This document shows, in pieces, positions 18,023 through 27,815 of a stretch of DNA of 64,000 bases. Positions within the stretch are counted from its first letter, which is position 1, and every line of letters begins with the position of its first letter. This DNA is from an uncultured Methanolobus sp. (lineage in GTDB: Archaea > Halobacteriota > Methanosarcinia > Methanosarcinales > Methanosarcinaceae): the NCBI RefSeq assembly GCF_963665675.1, contig NZ_OY762426.1, forward strand, positions 1,984,001 through 2,048,000, in the 5' to 3' direction. The notes under the pieces were generated by a model. It saw only the letters and a list, made by a program, of their open reading frames with translations. It was not told the origin of the DNA and searched no databases. The translations under genes and the position numbers were made by a program.

Positions 18023-18655
18023 TTATCTGAGTACGAACATTGTTAATATTGTATAAAGCACCGACAATCCGATTGGGACTCCAACAGTTATTGCTGCATT
18101 TTTAAGGCTGAGGTTGCGTGCATACTGAAGTGCGAATATCCATATGTTTGCGCTCCAGAGTGTAAAGATAATTCCCAATGCAGTTGCAATTTTCATAGAA
18201 GGGTCTGCATACATCATGTCCTGCAACGCCTGCGGGTCTGTTATCGATGCAAAGTCTATATTTGAGAATACTTTGCTTGTATAATATGCGGATATTAATG
18301 AACCTGCTATATTTGGTATAAAACCATAAGATACGAATTCCATCAGTCTTTTGAAATCTCCCTCACCATGGAATATCACAGAAATGACATAGAATATACC
18401 TGTGTAAAGTATCCATGAAAAAAGGACTCCTATTATGGAACCAATTATCAGGAAACCTATCATAATCGCCTGTCCGGCAGCACCAAGAAAATCCATATCC
18501 ATAAATGATTGCATGGTACTCATCATTGTAGTATAGATCGTGATGGTCCCTACTACGGCCATAAATGCCATAATTATAAATGGATTTTTCCACTCAATTT
18601 TTTCAGTTATCTTTTTTTTGAAAAACCCGTTAGGGTTGGTTAGTACTTGTAACAT
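18023..18655 (-). CDS. Yip1-domain membrane protein
   Basis: About 210 residues from ATG 18655, chosen by analogy with the paralogue at 17344 (MLQVLTNPNGFFKKKITEKIEWKNPF). A GTG at 18664 is also in frame. It has five hydrophobic helices and the shared FVSYGFIPNI segment. It is the first gene of the minus-strand transporter operon, divergent from the plus-strand ATPase at 18947. Duplication of the Yip1 gene side by side suggests the two products form one complex; that is inference. Confidence 0.75.
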   Translation of the reverse strand: MLQVLTNPNGFFKKKITEKIEWKNPFIIMAFMAVVGTITIYTTMMSTMQSFMDMDFLGAAGQAIMIGFLIIGSIIGVLFSWILYTGIFYVISVIFHGEGDFKRLMEFVSYGFIPNIAGSLISAYYTSKVFSNIDFASITDPQALQDMMYADPSMKIATALGIIFTLWSANIWIFALQYARNLSLKNAAITVGVPIGLSVLYTILTMFVLR

Positions 18656-18664
18656 CCTTTCCAC

Positions 18665-18946
18665 ATCCGGTCTTACATCCTCAGGCGCATTTCTCGATAT
18701 TCAAACCTGACGATATTTAGTCAGTAAACATAGGATTAAGAATATTTATACTTTTTTATTTTTGTCACAAATACTTTCTTCATGTTGCCCTATGGTCTCC
18801 AGTTTGAACTACACTTCTTCACTTCTCTGTATTTTTCTGCAAGGAACCTTTTTATAAGTTAAACCCCGAACTATTTAGAGTATCGGATGCACTCTTCCTT
18901 CCGGGAAGAATATTGCTTTTCATGTGTGCTTTTATGGGGGACAAAT
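18665..18946. promoter_or_regulatory. Divergent promoter region of the two ABC clusters
   Basis: 282 bp between divergent operons. For the plus strand, CCTTTTTATAAG near 18849 is a good TATA box about 95 bases before ATG 18947. For the minus strand, AGTATAAATATTC (complement, near 18745) fits a TATA box about 90 bases before 18655. Confidence 0.5.
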
Positions 18947-19660
18947 ATGGATGCAAAACCTGCTCGTGGTCAGAATGACGGGAAAAATACACCTGTGATC
19001 GAGCTTGTGAATCTTTGCAAGAGTTATCATGTAGGTGACATGGATGTGCCTATCCTCAAAAGTATCGACCTTAAGGTTATGCCGGGGGAATTCGTTGCGA
19101 TCATGGGTCCGTCGGGTTCCGGAAAAAGCACACTTATGAATATGGTCGGCTGTCTTGACAGGCCAAACTGTGGACAGGTTCTTTTGATGGGTAAGGATGT
19201 TGACACACTTTCTGATCCTGAACTTGCAAAGTTAAGGGGATTAGAGATTGGATTTGTTTTTCAAAATTTTAATCTTGTTCCAAGACTCACAACACTTCAG
19301 AACGTGGAGCTTCCTACTTATGCCAACAAAAAACCCGGAGTGGATGCCAGCAAAAAAGCAAAGGATCTTGTGGAAATGGTTGGCCTGAAAGAACGTATGA
19401 ATTACAGACCTTCTGAAATGTCGGGTGGGCAGCAGCAGAGGGTAGCAATTGCGCGGGCTTTGATAAATGATCCATCTCTCATACTTGCCGATGAACCCAC
19501 GGGTAATCTTGATTCAAAAACCGGCGATGAGATCATGAAGATATTTTCTGATCTGCATGAGAAAGGACGAACAATAGTTATGATCACACACGATCCTGAT
19601 CTTACAGAGTATGCAGACAGGATTGTCCATCTTAAGGACGGAATTATTGACAATAATTAA
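18947..19660 (+). CDS. MacB-type ABC transporter ATPase
   Basis: 237 residues from ATG 18947, with GGGGGA just upstream; the frame runs back to 18887 but that stretch is not protein-like. Walker A is GPSGSGKST, signature MSGGQQQRVAIARAL, Walker B LILADEPTGNLDS, and switch THD. It is nearly the same protein as the ATPase at 23570, so the gene arose by duplication. It heads the order ATPase, exported protein, permease, permease (18947-23396). Confidence 0.9.
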   Translation: MDAKPARGQNDGKNTPVIELVNLCKSYHVGDMDVPILKSIDLKVMPGEFVAIMGPSGSGKSTLMNMVGCLDRPNCGQVLLMGKDVDTLSDPELAKLRGLEIGFVFQNFNLVPRLTTLQNVELPTYANKKPGVDASKKAKDLVEMVGLKERMNYRPSEMSGGQQQRVAIARALINDPSLILADEPTGNLDSKTGDEIMKIFSDLHEKGRTIVMITHDPDLTEYADRIVHLKDGIIDNN

Positions 19661-19674
19661 AATGAGGAACTGTT

Positions 19675-20940
19675 ATGTTGGGGAATAGGAAAAAGGAAAT
19701 AAATGTTGCTGCATCGGTCGTGTTGCGAATATCTCTGATCTTGGTTTTGGTTTTATCTCTCTCGTTCATTGCATCTGCTGCAGAAGGTGCTGATCTTGAA
19801 GTGAGTGTGCTCAGGTATGAACCTGTTCCTGCTGAGATTGGAGAGTATGTTAGTGTCTGGGTCAAGGTGGAGAACCTTGGTTATGCAAAAGCCGATGACC
19901 TTTCCATACAAATGGTTCCTGATTATCCGTTTTCGGTAGATAGCAGTGAGAATGCCATTGTTAATGTAGGGATACTGACTCCTGATAATGCAGCGGTTCA
20001 TGAATACAGGCTCTATGTCGATTCCGGTGCAAAGCAGGGAACCGGAACGTTTGAGGTCTGGGTTCAGGAAGAACCTGATGGGACCTGGTTCAAGAAAGAA
20101 TTTGAGCTAAGGGTTGGTTCCGGTTCTTTTGACAGCAAAGGAACGATACAGCTTGTAGGAGAAATGGTAAAGGAGCCGGAAGTCTTTATGCCAGGGGACA
20201 AGGGTACAATTTCATTCACACTCAGAAATAGTGCTACAGATTATACTGTCACAATTGATGACGAGCAGTACGATACGAATGCCAGGATTCAATCCGCTTC
20301 CCTTGAAGGAACTGAAGGGATAAAAGTCACCACCGGGACCTACTATGGAAATGGCGTGATAGGCCCGGGAGAATCTGTTGACCTGACTTACAATGTAGTG
20401 GTTGCAGACGATACTCCCGATGGAACTTATTATCTTGATTTCTCGATAGTCGGAAGTTCACATTCGTACAACAACAACTGGAGAATCCCTGTCAAAGTAG
20501 ATTCTTCTTCTGTAAGGGTCATACCATCAAAGCCGCTAAATCTTGAAAACGGAGAAGGTACACTGGAATTCGATGTTGCTAACATTCACCCCAACGAGCT
20601 TTCATCCGTAAGCGTAAAACTTGAAGCAGAAGGTGTTGAGTTCTCTCCTTCTGAATATTTCATTGGTTCTATGGATTCTGATGAGCTGTTCACCATAGAG
20701 ATTGAAGCAAAAGCAGTTTCAGAAAGCATAACTTTCCCTCTTGATCTTGTGATTACTGCAGATTACAGGAATGGCCTGAACGAACACACTGAAGAGATAA
20801 CCACTCGTCAGCTCCGGCACCATGTTGTGGAAAATGGTGGCGGTTCAGGTGTCTATCTGTTAGTACTTTTGCTGGTGGTTGTCGGAGCAGGAGCTTATTA
20901 TCTTTACAGGAAGAACAAGGATAAAAAGGTGAAAGAATAG
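19675..20940 (+). CDS. COG1361-type exported protein of the ABC cluster
   Basis: 421 residues. The start at ATG 19675 follows GAGGAA. Signal peptide about 10-37 (VVLRISLILVLVLSLSFIASAAEG). Three beta domains: a CARDB-like one (LEVSVLRYEPVPAEIGEYVSVW), a middle one with EVFMPGDKGTISFTLRNSA, and a third. A membrane helix is at about 395-414 (GVYLLVLLLVVVGAGAYYLY), with a lysine-rich end. It is a close paralogue of 24286-25542, with matching blocks such as SHSYNNNWRIPV and VIPSKP. Its place between the ATPase and two permeases suggests an outer adaptor, comparable in position to MacA; this is inference. Confidence 0.82.
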   Translation: MLGNRKKEINVAASVVLRISLILVLVLSLSFIASAAEGADLEVSVLRYEPVPAEIGEYVSVWVKVENLGYAKADDLSIQMVPDYPFSVDSSENAIVNVGILTPDNAAVHEYRLYVDSGAKQGTGTFEVWVQEEPDGTWFKKEFELRVGSGSFDSKGTIQLVGEMVKEPEVFMPGDKGTISFTLRNSATDYTVTIDDEQYDTNARIQSASLEGTEGIKVTTGTYYGNGVIGPGESVDLTYNVVVADDTPDGTYYLDFSIVGSSHSYNNNWRIPVKVDSSSVRVIPSKPLNLENGEGTLEFDVANIHPNELSSVSVKLEAEGVEFSPSEYFIGSMDSDELFTIEIEAKAVSESITFPLDLVITADYRNGLNEHTEEITTRQLRHHVVENGGGSGVYLLVLLLVVVGAGAYYLYRKNKDKKVKE

Positions 20941-20965
20941 ACAGGCAGTCCAGGATGAACATTTC

Positions 20966-22180
20966 ATGTTAAGTCCGGCTCAGGCTATCAGAATCTCACT
21001 GGGAAGTATTGGCAGTGCAAAGCTCAGGTCTGCCCTCACAACCCTTGGAATCATCATCGGTGTAGCGGCAGTTATCGCCAACGTGTCCCTGGGAGCAAGT
21101 TTTAACCAGTATTTCAATGATGAGATCGGAGCCGTCGGGTCGAATTTCATAGTGGTTTACAGCCAGAATATTGATGTTTTCTTTGACAAAGATCTTGAAG
21201 TGATCAGGAACACTCCGGGTGTGAAAGGTGTTTCTCCGATCAATCAGCAGATGGCGAAGGTCACATACATGTCGACTTCCCGGCAGATAGACATCCAGGG
21301 TGTGACGCAGGATTATGATGAAGTTGCAAACTTCGGGCTGGACTCAGGTACTTTTCTTACTGACAAGGATCGCTACGTTGCTGTAATAGGTGCCGAGGTT
21401 GCCTATGAGAAATTCGACAAGAAAATATCAATCAAAAATCCGATAGACATAACATTCAGACGTGAGGATGGCGGCGTTGTAACACAAACTTTCATCGTGA
21501 AAGGAGTGATTACTGATCCTGAAACGACTTTTGCCCAGACAGGTGTCGAACCTGAAATTCGTGTCTTTATCCCTATCGATACAATGAATGAGATTCTCGG
21601 AAGGGATGACTACGGGGGATTTTTCATAAAGGCAGAGAGCCTTGAAGTTGTCCGTGAAACCTCGGATGAGATCGACAAAAGACTTGCACGCAGTCTGGGA
21701 GTTTCAAGCAGGGATCTTGAAAATGATGATGCAAAGCCCTATGTTATGTTTGACCAGATCGAGATTCTGGAAGAGACTAGCCAGCTTTCAACGGCTTTAT
21801 CCTCTTTGCTGACCTCGGTGGCTCTGATATCACTTATTGTCGGTTCTATTGGAATAATGAATATCATGCTTGTTACAGTTGCTGAGAGGACACCTGAGAT
21901 CGGTCTTCTAAAATCTCTTGGATACAATGAGCGTGATATCCTCTTACTTTTCATTATCGAATCCATGATCGTTGGTCTGATCGGTGGTATAATAGGAACT
22001 ATTGCAGGGATCGGAGCTGCCTCAATAGCCAATGAGCTTCTTGATGTGCCGGATGTTTTCCCAGCAAGTCTGATCTTCCTTGGATTTTTCGTATCATTAA
22101 TGGTTGGACTTGTGGCAGGCGTTTATCCTGCAAGAAAAGCTGCCCGGATGAATCCTGTTGAAGCATTGAGGAAGGATTGA
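20966..22180 (+). CDS. MacB-type ABC transporter permease
   Basis: 404 residues: N-terminal helix in KLRSALTTLGIIIGVAAVIANVSLGASF, MacB external domain about 45-275, then an FtsX domain with VAERTPEIGLLKSLGYNERDI and the ending VAGVYPARKAARMNPVEALR. It is one of three very similar permeases (with 22182 and 25559). Only one base separates it from the next permease, so the two probably make a heterodimer. The substrate is unknown. Confidence 0.9.
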   Translation: MLSPAQAIRISLGSIGSAKLRSALTTLGIIIGVAAVIANVSLGASFNQYFNDEIGAVGSNFIVVYSQNIDVFFDKDLEVIRNTPGVKGVSPINQQMAKVTYMSTSRQIDIQGVTQDYDEVANFGLDSGTFLTDKDRYVAVIGAEVAYEKFDKKISIKNPIDITFRREDGGVVTQTFIVKGVITDPETTFAQTGVEPEIRVFIPIDTMNEILGRDDYGGFFIKAESLEVVRETSDEIDKRLARSLGVSSRDLENDDAKPYVMFDQIEILEETSQLSTALSSLLTSVALISLIVGSIGIMNIMLVTVAERTPEIGLLKSLGYNERDILLLFIIESMIVGLIGGIIGTIAGIGAASIANELLDVPDVFPASLIFLGFFVSLMVGLVAGVYPARKAARMNPVEALRKD

Positions 22181-22181
22181 A

Positions 22182-23396
22182 ATGATAAACCTGAGATATG
22201 CTTTTGTTCTGGCTTTTGGAAGCATAAGCAGCGCAAAGCTGCGATCCACCTTAACAGCCCTGGGTATTATCATAGGTGTTGCCGCTGTTGTTGCAAACGT
22301 ATCCATTGGTTCAAGTTTTAACCAGTATTTCACCGATGAGCTTGGTTCCCTTGGTTCCAATTTCATAATTATCTACAGTCAGGATGTCAACATATTCTAT
22401 GACACAGAACTCGAACTTATCAGGAACACTCCGGGGATCGAGGGTGCTTCGGCATTCAATCAGCAGACGGCAGCAGTATCTTACATTTCAGCGACCCGGC
22501 AGATCGATGTTCAGGGCGTGTCGGAAGACGCCAGGTATATTTCCAATCTGGGAGTTGAAAAGGGAAGTTTCCTCACAGATCAGGACAAGTATGTGGCAGT
22601 CATCGGCAAAGATGTTGCGACGGAAAAGTTTGACAAAAATATCTCTGTGAAGAATTACATCGATATTACCATCAAGCGTGACGATGGTACAAGCATAACT
22701 CGTAAGTTCCGTGTAAAAGGTATTCTTGCAAGTGAGGACAACACATTTGTTACCGGTGGTCCGGACCGTGATGTGACGATATATGTTCCGATAGCAACCA
22801 TGAATGAAATGCTGAACGTCACAGATTATAGTGGCTTTTCAGCTAAGACCGGTTCTGCGGAATCCGTGCAGGATGTTTCTGATGAAGTTGATAAAAGACT
22901 TGCAAGGGCACTTGGAGTTCCTACAAGGGATCTGGATAATGATGATGCAAAGCCTTACCGAATATTCAATCAGGCGGAGATCATTGAGCAGCTTGATTCC
23001 CTGACAAACGCTTTTACTATACTTATTACGCTGATCGCTGTTGTTGCATTGATTGTAGGTTCTATTGGAATCATGAATATCATGCTTGTCACCGTGACTG
23101 AAAGGACAAGTGAGATTGGCCTTTTGAAATCCCTTGGTTATACCAGACCGGATATAATTGTACTTTTCATTATGGAATCCATTATTGTGGGTGTGATCGG
23201 TGGTATACTGGGTACGGTTCTTGGTTTGGTTGGTTCTTATATTGTGGAAGTATATCTAGGTATAACTCCGGTATTCCCGTTCTATCTGATATCCCTGGGT
23301 TTCTTCATCTCGGTATTTGTAGGACTTATAGCAGGTGTGTATCCTGCTAACAAAGCTGCAAATCTGAATCCTGTGGAAGCTCTGCGACATGAATAA
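22182..23396 (+). CDS. MacB-type ABC transporter permease
   Basis: 404 residues, same plan and length as its neighbour at 20966 (N-terminal KLRSTLTALGIIIGVAAVVANVSIGSSF, C-terminal IAGVYPANKAANLNPVEALRHE). Blocks such as NDDAKPY and IVGSIGIMNIMLVTV are kept word for word. It starts one base after the previous stop codon. Tandem duplication followed by divergence is evident. It is the last gene of the first plus-strand unit; a T-run follows the stop codon. Confidence 0.9.
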   Translation: MINLRYAFVLAFGSISSAKLRSTLTALGIIIGVAAVVANVSIGSSFNQYFTDELGSLGSNFIIIYSQDVNIFYDTELELIRNTPGIEGASAFNQQTAAVSYISATRQIDVQGVSEDARYISNLGVEKGSFLTDQDKYVAVIGKDVATEKFDKNISVKNYIDITIKRDDGTSITRKFRVKGILASEDNTFVTGGPDRDVTIYVPIATMNEMLNVTDYSGFSAKTGSAESVQDVSDEVDKRLARALGVPTRDLDNDDAKPYRIFNQAEIIEQLDSLTNAFTILITLIAVVALIVGSIGIMNIMLVTVTERTSEIGLLKSLGYTRPDIIVLFIMESIIVGVIGGILGTVLGLVGSYIVEVYLGITPVFPFYLISLGFFISVFVGLIAGVYPANKAANLNPVEALRHE

Positions 23397-23569
23397 GTTG
23401 TAATTGGTTTGTTGGTCGTCAGGCCTTTTTTTGCTATTCTGTCTATTTAGAAGTATATGTGCATACTGAATATGCAAACCCGTCGATTTATAGAAACGTT
23501 TAAGTATTTTCTGCGCATTGACTAACTTGTCGATAAATAGTCGAGTTGAGTACATAAAGGTGAATTATT

Positions 23570-24274
23570 ATGGCTGGTTGTAAAGTACAATACCCTGAAA
23601 CTAATGATGTGATAGATATTCAGGGTCTGAAGAAAAGTTATTTCCTGGGAAAAATGGAAGTGCCCATACTTCACGGAATTGACCTGTGTATTAAAAAAGG
23701 AGAATTTGTGGCTATCATGGGTCCGTCCGGTTCCGGGAAGAGCACACTAATGAATATGATTGGCTGTCTTGACAGGCCTACAGAAGGCAAAGTGATGCTT
23801 ATGGGAAAAGACACAAACGCCATCACAGATAATGAGCTTGCAGAGCTCAGGGGATTTGAGATAGGCTTTGTTTTCCAGAATTTTAACCTCATACCACGCC
23901 TGAGTGCTTATGAGAATGTCCTCCTTCCAACTTATTCCAATACAAAAAATGGAATGGACACGTCAGGTCGGGCACGAGACCTGCTGAAACTGGTAGGTCT
24001 CGATGACCGTACAGGACACAAGCCTGCGGAATTATCAGGTGGTCAAAGGCAGAGAGTTGCAATAGCAAGGTCGCTGATAAATGATCCTTCTCTGGTTCTT
24101 GCAGACGAACCCACGGGAAATCTTGATTCCAAAACAAGTGTTGAGATCATGGACATTTTCTCTGATCTCCATCAGAAAGGACGTACCATAGTAATGATAA
24201 CACACGATCCTGAAATGGAGCAGTATGTTGACAGAGTTGTCCATATAATGGACGGTAATATCGGCAACAATTGA
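23570..24274 (+). CDS. MacB-type ABC transporter ATPase
   Basis: 234 residues with GPSGSGKST, LSGGQRQRVAIARSL, VLADEPTGNLDS, and THD. It parallels the ATPase at 18947 almost throughout (IGCLDRPTEGKVMLMGKD). The 173-bp gap before it holds GTCGATTTATAG and GTCGATAAATAG as a direct repeat, a possible control site, so the second unit may have its own promoter. It is followed directly by an exported-protein gene. Confidence 0.9.
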   Translation: MAGCKVQYPETNDVIDIQGLKKSYFLGKMEVPILHGIDLCIKKGEFVAIMGPSGSGKSTLMNMIGCLDRPTEGKVMLMGKDTNAITDNELAELRGFEIGFVFQNFNLIPRLSAYENVLLPTYSNTKNGMDTSGRARDLLKLVGLDDRTGHKPAELSGGQRQRVAIARSLINDPSLVLADEPTGNLDSKTSVEIMDIFSDLHQKGRTIVMITHDPEMEQYVDRVVHIMDGNIGNN

Positions 24275-24285
24275 GGTGGTTTTTC

Positions 24286-25542
24286 ATGAATTTCATAAAT
24301 CTTTCAGATATTGAAAAGGTGATCACAAGATCATTTTACATTTTACTCTGCATGGCTTTATTAAGTACTTTTTCCATTATCCCGGTCTCTGCAGACTCGG
24401 CACCTACCATGAAGGTCGATATAATCGATTATGAGCCTTTTCCGGCTCAGATAGGTGAATATGTGGACGTCAGGGTAAAGATAGAGAATACAGGTTTCGG
24501 ACGTGCAGATGCAGTTTCCATTAAGATGGAGCCTGAATATCCTTTCTCACTGGATTCCCCGAAAAATGCTGTGGAATTCATAGGTATATTATCTCCCGAT
24601 GATGCGGCGGTACACGAGTACCGCTTATTTGTGGACGAGAGCGCAAAGGTAGGCACAGGCACAGTTGATGTCTATTACCAGGTCTATGAGGGTGGATCAT
24701 GGTATAAGTCCTCCTTTGACTTAAACGTCGGTTCCAGCACATTTGACAGCAAAGGAACCATAGAACTAACCGATATCTCCTGTGATCCTGTGGTATTTAT
24801 GCCGGGAGATATCGGTACAGTCAGTTTCTCTTTAACTAATACAGCAACAGAAAATTCTGTAACCATTGATGGTGAGGACTATGATACAAATGCACGTATC
24901 CAGTCTGCAGTGCTTCAGGGAAATGACGGCATTGATGTTACAAGTGAGAGCTATACAGGCTCAGGTGTGATTGGTCCCGGGGACTCTATTACATTAAGCT
25001 ACAATATTGAAGTTGCAGACGATGTGACAGATGGCACTTATTATCTGGACTTATCCATGGTTGGAAATTCCCACTCGTACAACAATAACTGGAGAATTCC
25101 TGTACAGGTTGATTCGGCTTCTGTGAAGGTCATTCCTTCAAAGCCAATGGAGCTTATAAATGGAGAAGGAACTCTTGAATTCGATGTTGCCAATATGCAC
25201 CCAAATTCACTCAGTTCTGTAAGTGTAAAGTTAAGTGCTGATGGTGTTGATTTCGCTCCGGAAGAATACTTTGTCGGAGCAATGGATTCTGATGAGCTAT
25301 TCACCATTGAAGTGGACGCAAAAACAGACCTCACAGACGAAGTTGTTCCTGTAACTATCACTGTGGGATACAGAAACGGAATCAACGAACACAATACTGA
25401 AGTTGCTGTCCGTGATGTGAAACTTAGTACTGAAGAGGAAGGCAGCGGTGCAAGTATTGCTGTTGGAGCAATTGCAATCCTGTTGATGCTTGGTGTGCCT
25501 GCGGTTGTGTTCATGAAACGCAGAAAGCAGAACAATAATTGA
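24286..25542 (+). CDS. COG1361-type exported protein of the ABC cluster
   Basis: 418 residues from ATG 24286, chosen because GAGGTGG lies six bases before it; the frame begins at 24271. It has a signal peptide (ILLCMALLSTFSIIPVSADSAP), beta domains in the same order as the paralogue at 19675, EPFPAQIGEYVDVRVKIENTG and VVFMPGDIGTVSF blocks, and a C-terminal helix (IAVGAIAILLMLGVPAVVFM) ending in KRRKQNNN. It is the second gene of the unit ATPase, exported protein, permease. Confidence 0.82.
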   Translation: MNFINLSDIEKVITRSFYILLCMALLSTFSIIPVSADSAPTMKVDIIDYEPFPAQIGEYVDVRVKIENTGFGRADAVSIKMEPEYPFSLDSPKNAVEFIGILSPDDAAVHEYRLFVDESAKVGTGTVDVYYQVYEGGSWYKSSFDLNVGSSTFDSKGTIELTDISCDPVVFMPGDIGTVSFSLTNTATENSVTIDGEDYDTNARIQSAVLQGNDGIDVTSESYTGSGVIGPGDSITLSYNIEVADDVTDGTYYLDLSMVGNSHSYNNNWRIPVQVDSASVKVIPSKPMELINGEGTLEFDVANMHPNSLSSVSVKLSADGVDFAPEEYFVGAMDSDELFTIEVDAKTDLTDEVVPVTITVGYRNGINEHNTEVAVRDVKLSTEEEGSGASIAVGAIAILLMLGVPAVVFMKRRKQNNN

Positions 25543-25558
25543 GGTTTCAGGTGAGATT

Positions 25559-26773
25559 ATGCTGAGTCTGAAACATTCATTCAGGATGGCTGTAGGAAGT
25601 ATCAGCAGCTCTAAACTGAGGTCTGCACTGACAACACTTGGAATTGTCATAGGTGTGGCCGCAGTTATTGCAAATGTATCACTGGGAGCCAGCTTTAACC
25701 AGTACTTTACAGAAGAAATTGGTTCTGTAGGTAACAATTTCATAATAGTAGAGGGCAAGGTCTCAAATCTTTTTCATGATTCTGAAATGGAGATCATAAA
25801 AAACACTCCTGGTATTGTTGGAGTTTCTCCATTGAGTCAGGAGGTTGCTGAAGTTACATATCTCTCAACTTCCCGACAGATAACTGTGCAGGGAGTTTCC
25901 GAGGACTATGAACAGGTTGGTAATATCCGGATGGAAAGTGGCACTTTCATAAATGACAAGGACAAGTATGTGGCTGTCATAGGTCATGATGTTGCATATG
26001 ATAAATTCGACCGCAAGATATCTAACAAAAATACCATCGAGCTTAGTTTCATAAGACCTGATGGTGAAGTTGTAACCCAGAAATTCAAGGTAAAAGGTAT
26101 TGTTGACAGCCCTGAAACAACATTCATACAAAGTGGCATAGAACCTGATGACCGAATTTTCATCCCCATCGAAACAATGAACGAAATAATGGGTCAGGAC
26201 TACTATTGGGGTTACTTTGCAGCCGCTACAAGTCTGGAATCTATTGGCGATGTAACCGATGAGATTGACAAGAGACTTGCAAGGGACCTTGGTGTTCCCT
26301 TCAGGGATCTTGACAACGAGGATTCTAAACCGTATAGCCTTACAAACCAGGGTGAGATTCTGGAAGAAGTTAACCAGTTATCCGCTGTATTGGGCTCACT
26401 GCTGACATCGGTAGCTCTGATATCACTCATAGTCGGTTCTATTGGTATCATGAACATCATGCTTGTTACGGTAACAGAAAGGACAGGTGAGATAGGCATA
26501 ATGAAATCCCTTGGTTTCAAAAATCATGAGGTCCTGTCCCTGTTCATGGTGGAATCAATAGTTGTTGGACTATTTGGCGGTGTGCTGGGTATTGTACTTG
26601 GTGTGGTAGGTGCATATGCGGCGGATACTGTTATGGGATTGCCATATGTATTCCCGGTTACTATGATCCTTAGTGGAATGCTGGTTTCAGTAGTAGTTGG
26701 TTTGCTTGCAGGTATTTATCCTGCCAACAAGGCGGCAAAGATGAATCCGGTAGATGCACTCCGTCATGAATAA
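25559..26773 (+). CDS. MacB-type ABC transporter permease
   Basis: 404 residues, paralogue of 20966 and 22182. It has KLRSALTTLGIVIGVAAVIANVSLGASF at the front, the external domain, VTERTGEIGIMKSLGFKNHEV, and the final LLAGIYPANKAAKMNPVDALRHE. The start ATG follows a GAGGT/GGTGAG-rich stretch. This unit has one permease where the first has two, so it probably makes a homodimer. Confidence 0.9.
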   Translation: MLSLKHSFRMAVGSISSSKLRSALTTLGIVIGVAAVIANVSLGASFNQYFTEEIGSVGNNFIIVEGKVSNLFHDSEMEIIKNTPGIVGVSPLSQEVAEVTYLSTSRQITVQGVSEDYEQVGNIRMESGTFINDKDKYVAVIGHDVAYDKFDRKISNKNTIELSFIRPDGEVVTQKFKVKGIVDSPETTFIQSGIEPDDRIFIPIETMNEIMGQDYYWGYFAAATSLESIGDVTDEIDKRLARDLGVPFRDLDNEDSKPYSLTNQGEILEEVNQLSAVLGSLLTSVALISLIVGSIGIMNIMLVTVTERTGEIGIMKSLGFKNHEVLSLFMVESIVVGLFGGVLGIVLGVVGAYAADTVMGLPYVFPVTMILSGMLVSVVVGLLAGIYPANKAAKMNPVDALRHE

Positions 26774-26815
26774 CAATTATGAGGGTATTGGAAGATGTAT
26801 TAAGGAGGTATTAAG

Positions 26816-27052
26816 ATGTTCGATATGTTTGGTGTAGCATTTTCATTTTTTATGTTCATATTTATATTTGGATTTGGGATAATCGGGACTTTGTTCTGGT
26901 TGTGGATGCTCATTGACTGTGCCACAAAAGAACCATCCGAAGGTAATGACAAGCTGATCTGGATTATCATAATTGTTTTCACGCATGTGCTTGGTGCCCT
27001 GATATACTTCTTTATCAGAAGGCCAAAAAGGATTCAGGAATGTGGGACTTGA
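26816..27052 (+). CDS. Small membrane protein with a PLDc_N-type domain
   Basis: 78 residues: two membrane helices separated by WMLIDCATKEPSEGNDKLIWIII, ending HVLGALIYFFIRRPKRIQE. This is the pattern of the phospholipase D nuclease N-terminal (PLDc_N) domain, which occurs alone in many prokaryotes; a catalytic domain is absent. AAGGAGG stands seven bases before the ATG. It directly follows the transporter operon and may be in the same transcript. Confidence 0.75.
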   Translation: MFDMFGVAFSFFMFIFIFGFGIIGTLFWLWMLIDCATKEPSEGNDKLIWIIIIVFTHVLGALIYFFIRRPKRIQECGT

Positions 27053-27152
27053 TTCCGGAAATTAGTATCATGGAAAGACGACAGTAGTCAGGAATCATTG
27101 ACTATTAACAAATTATGAAGGCTATATAATAAGTTTGTAGGTGTAGAAGGAA

Positions 27153-27770
27153 ATGGCAGAGTTAGGTGGCGTTATTCACAAATTCGTAAATGTCGCTTTT
27201 GAAAAGCAGACTTACCTGAATATCCTGTACCTCCTGTTTTCTTTTCCCCTGGGCACTGCTTATTTCATATTCCTGGTTTCCGGTCTTTCCTTCGGTTTCA
27301 GCCTGTTAATATTCTGGGTTGGGGTTCCTGTTCTCTTACTTGTCCTTGTGGCATGGTGGGAGATTGCAGCATTTGAACGACAAATGGCAGTATGGTTGCT
27401 GGGAGTCGAGATACCTTCCATGTACCCTGTATCATTTTCCAATAGCAATATCCTTCAACGGTTTGTGCAGAGAGTGACGAGTCCGGTTACCTGGAAAGCT
27501 CTTATATTTTTGTTGATTAAGTTCCCACTGGGGGTATTTTCGCTGGTAATCATGACGGTTCTGTTAAGCCTGACCCTCACAATGCTGTTTACCCCTGTGT
27601 TTTATGCATTAGGTATAGGTAAAGTTAGTTCAGTTTCCCAGGCAATTTTTATTTCAGCATCAGGTATCTTTGTGGGTTTTGTATCTTTGCATTTACTGAA
27701 CCTGCTGGCTGCTGTATCCGGTGATTTTGCAAAAAGAATGCTGGGAAAGTCTGAAAAGCAGGCAAAGTAA
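27153..27770 (+). CDS. Membrane protein of the putative-sensor (PF13796-like) family
   Basis: 205 residues with about five helices. The loop WWEIAAFERQMAVWLLGVEIPSMYP and a front part starting with a membrane segment after FEKQTYLNILYLLFSFPLGTAYF match the 'putative sensor' domain found before histidine kinases in bacteria and archaea. No kinase part is attached. AGAAGGA precedes the ATG. It lies a few genes before a two-component pair, which may be functionally linked. The assignment is by pattern only. Confidence 0.6.
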   Translation: MAELGGVIHKFVNVAFEKQTYLNILYLLFSFPLGTAYFIFLVSGLSFGFSLLIFWVGVPVLLLVLVAWWEIAAFERQMAVWLLGVEIPSMYPVSFSNSNILQRFVQRVTSPVTWKALIFLLIKFPLGVFSLVIMTVLLSLTLTMLFTPVFYALGIGKVSSVSQAIFISASGIFVGFVSLHLLNLLAAVSGDFAKRMLGKSEKQAK

Positions 27771-27815
27771 CAGATATCGGATACATGCCTTTTTTATTTG
27801 TATTTCTAAAAAAGC

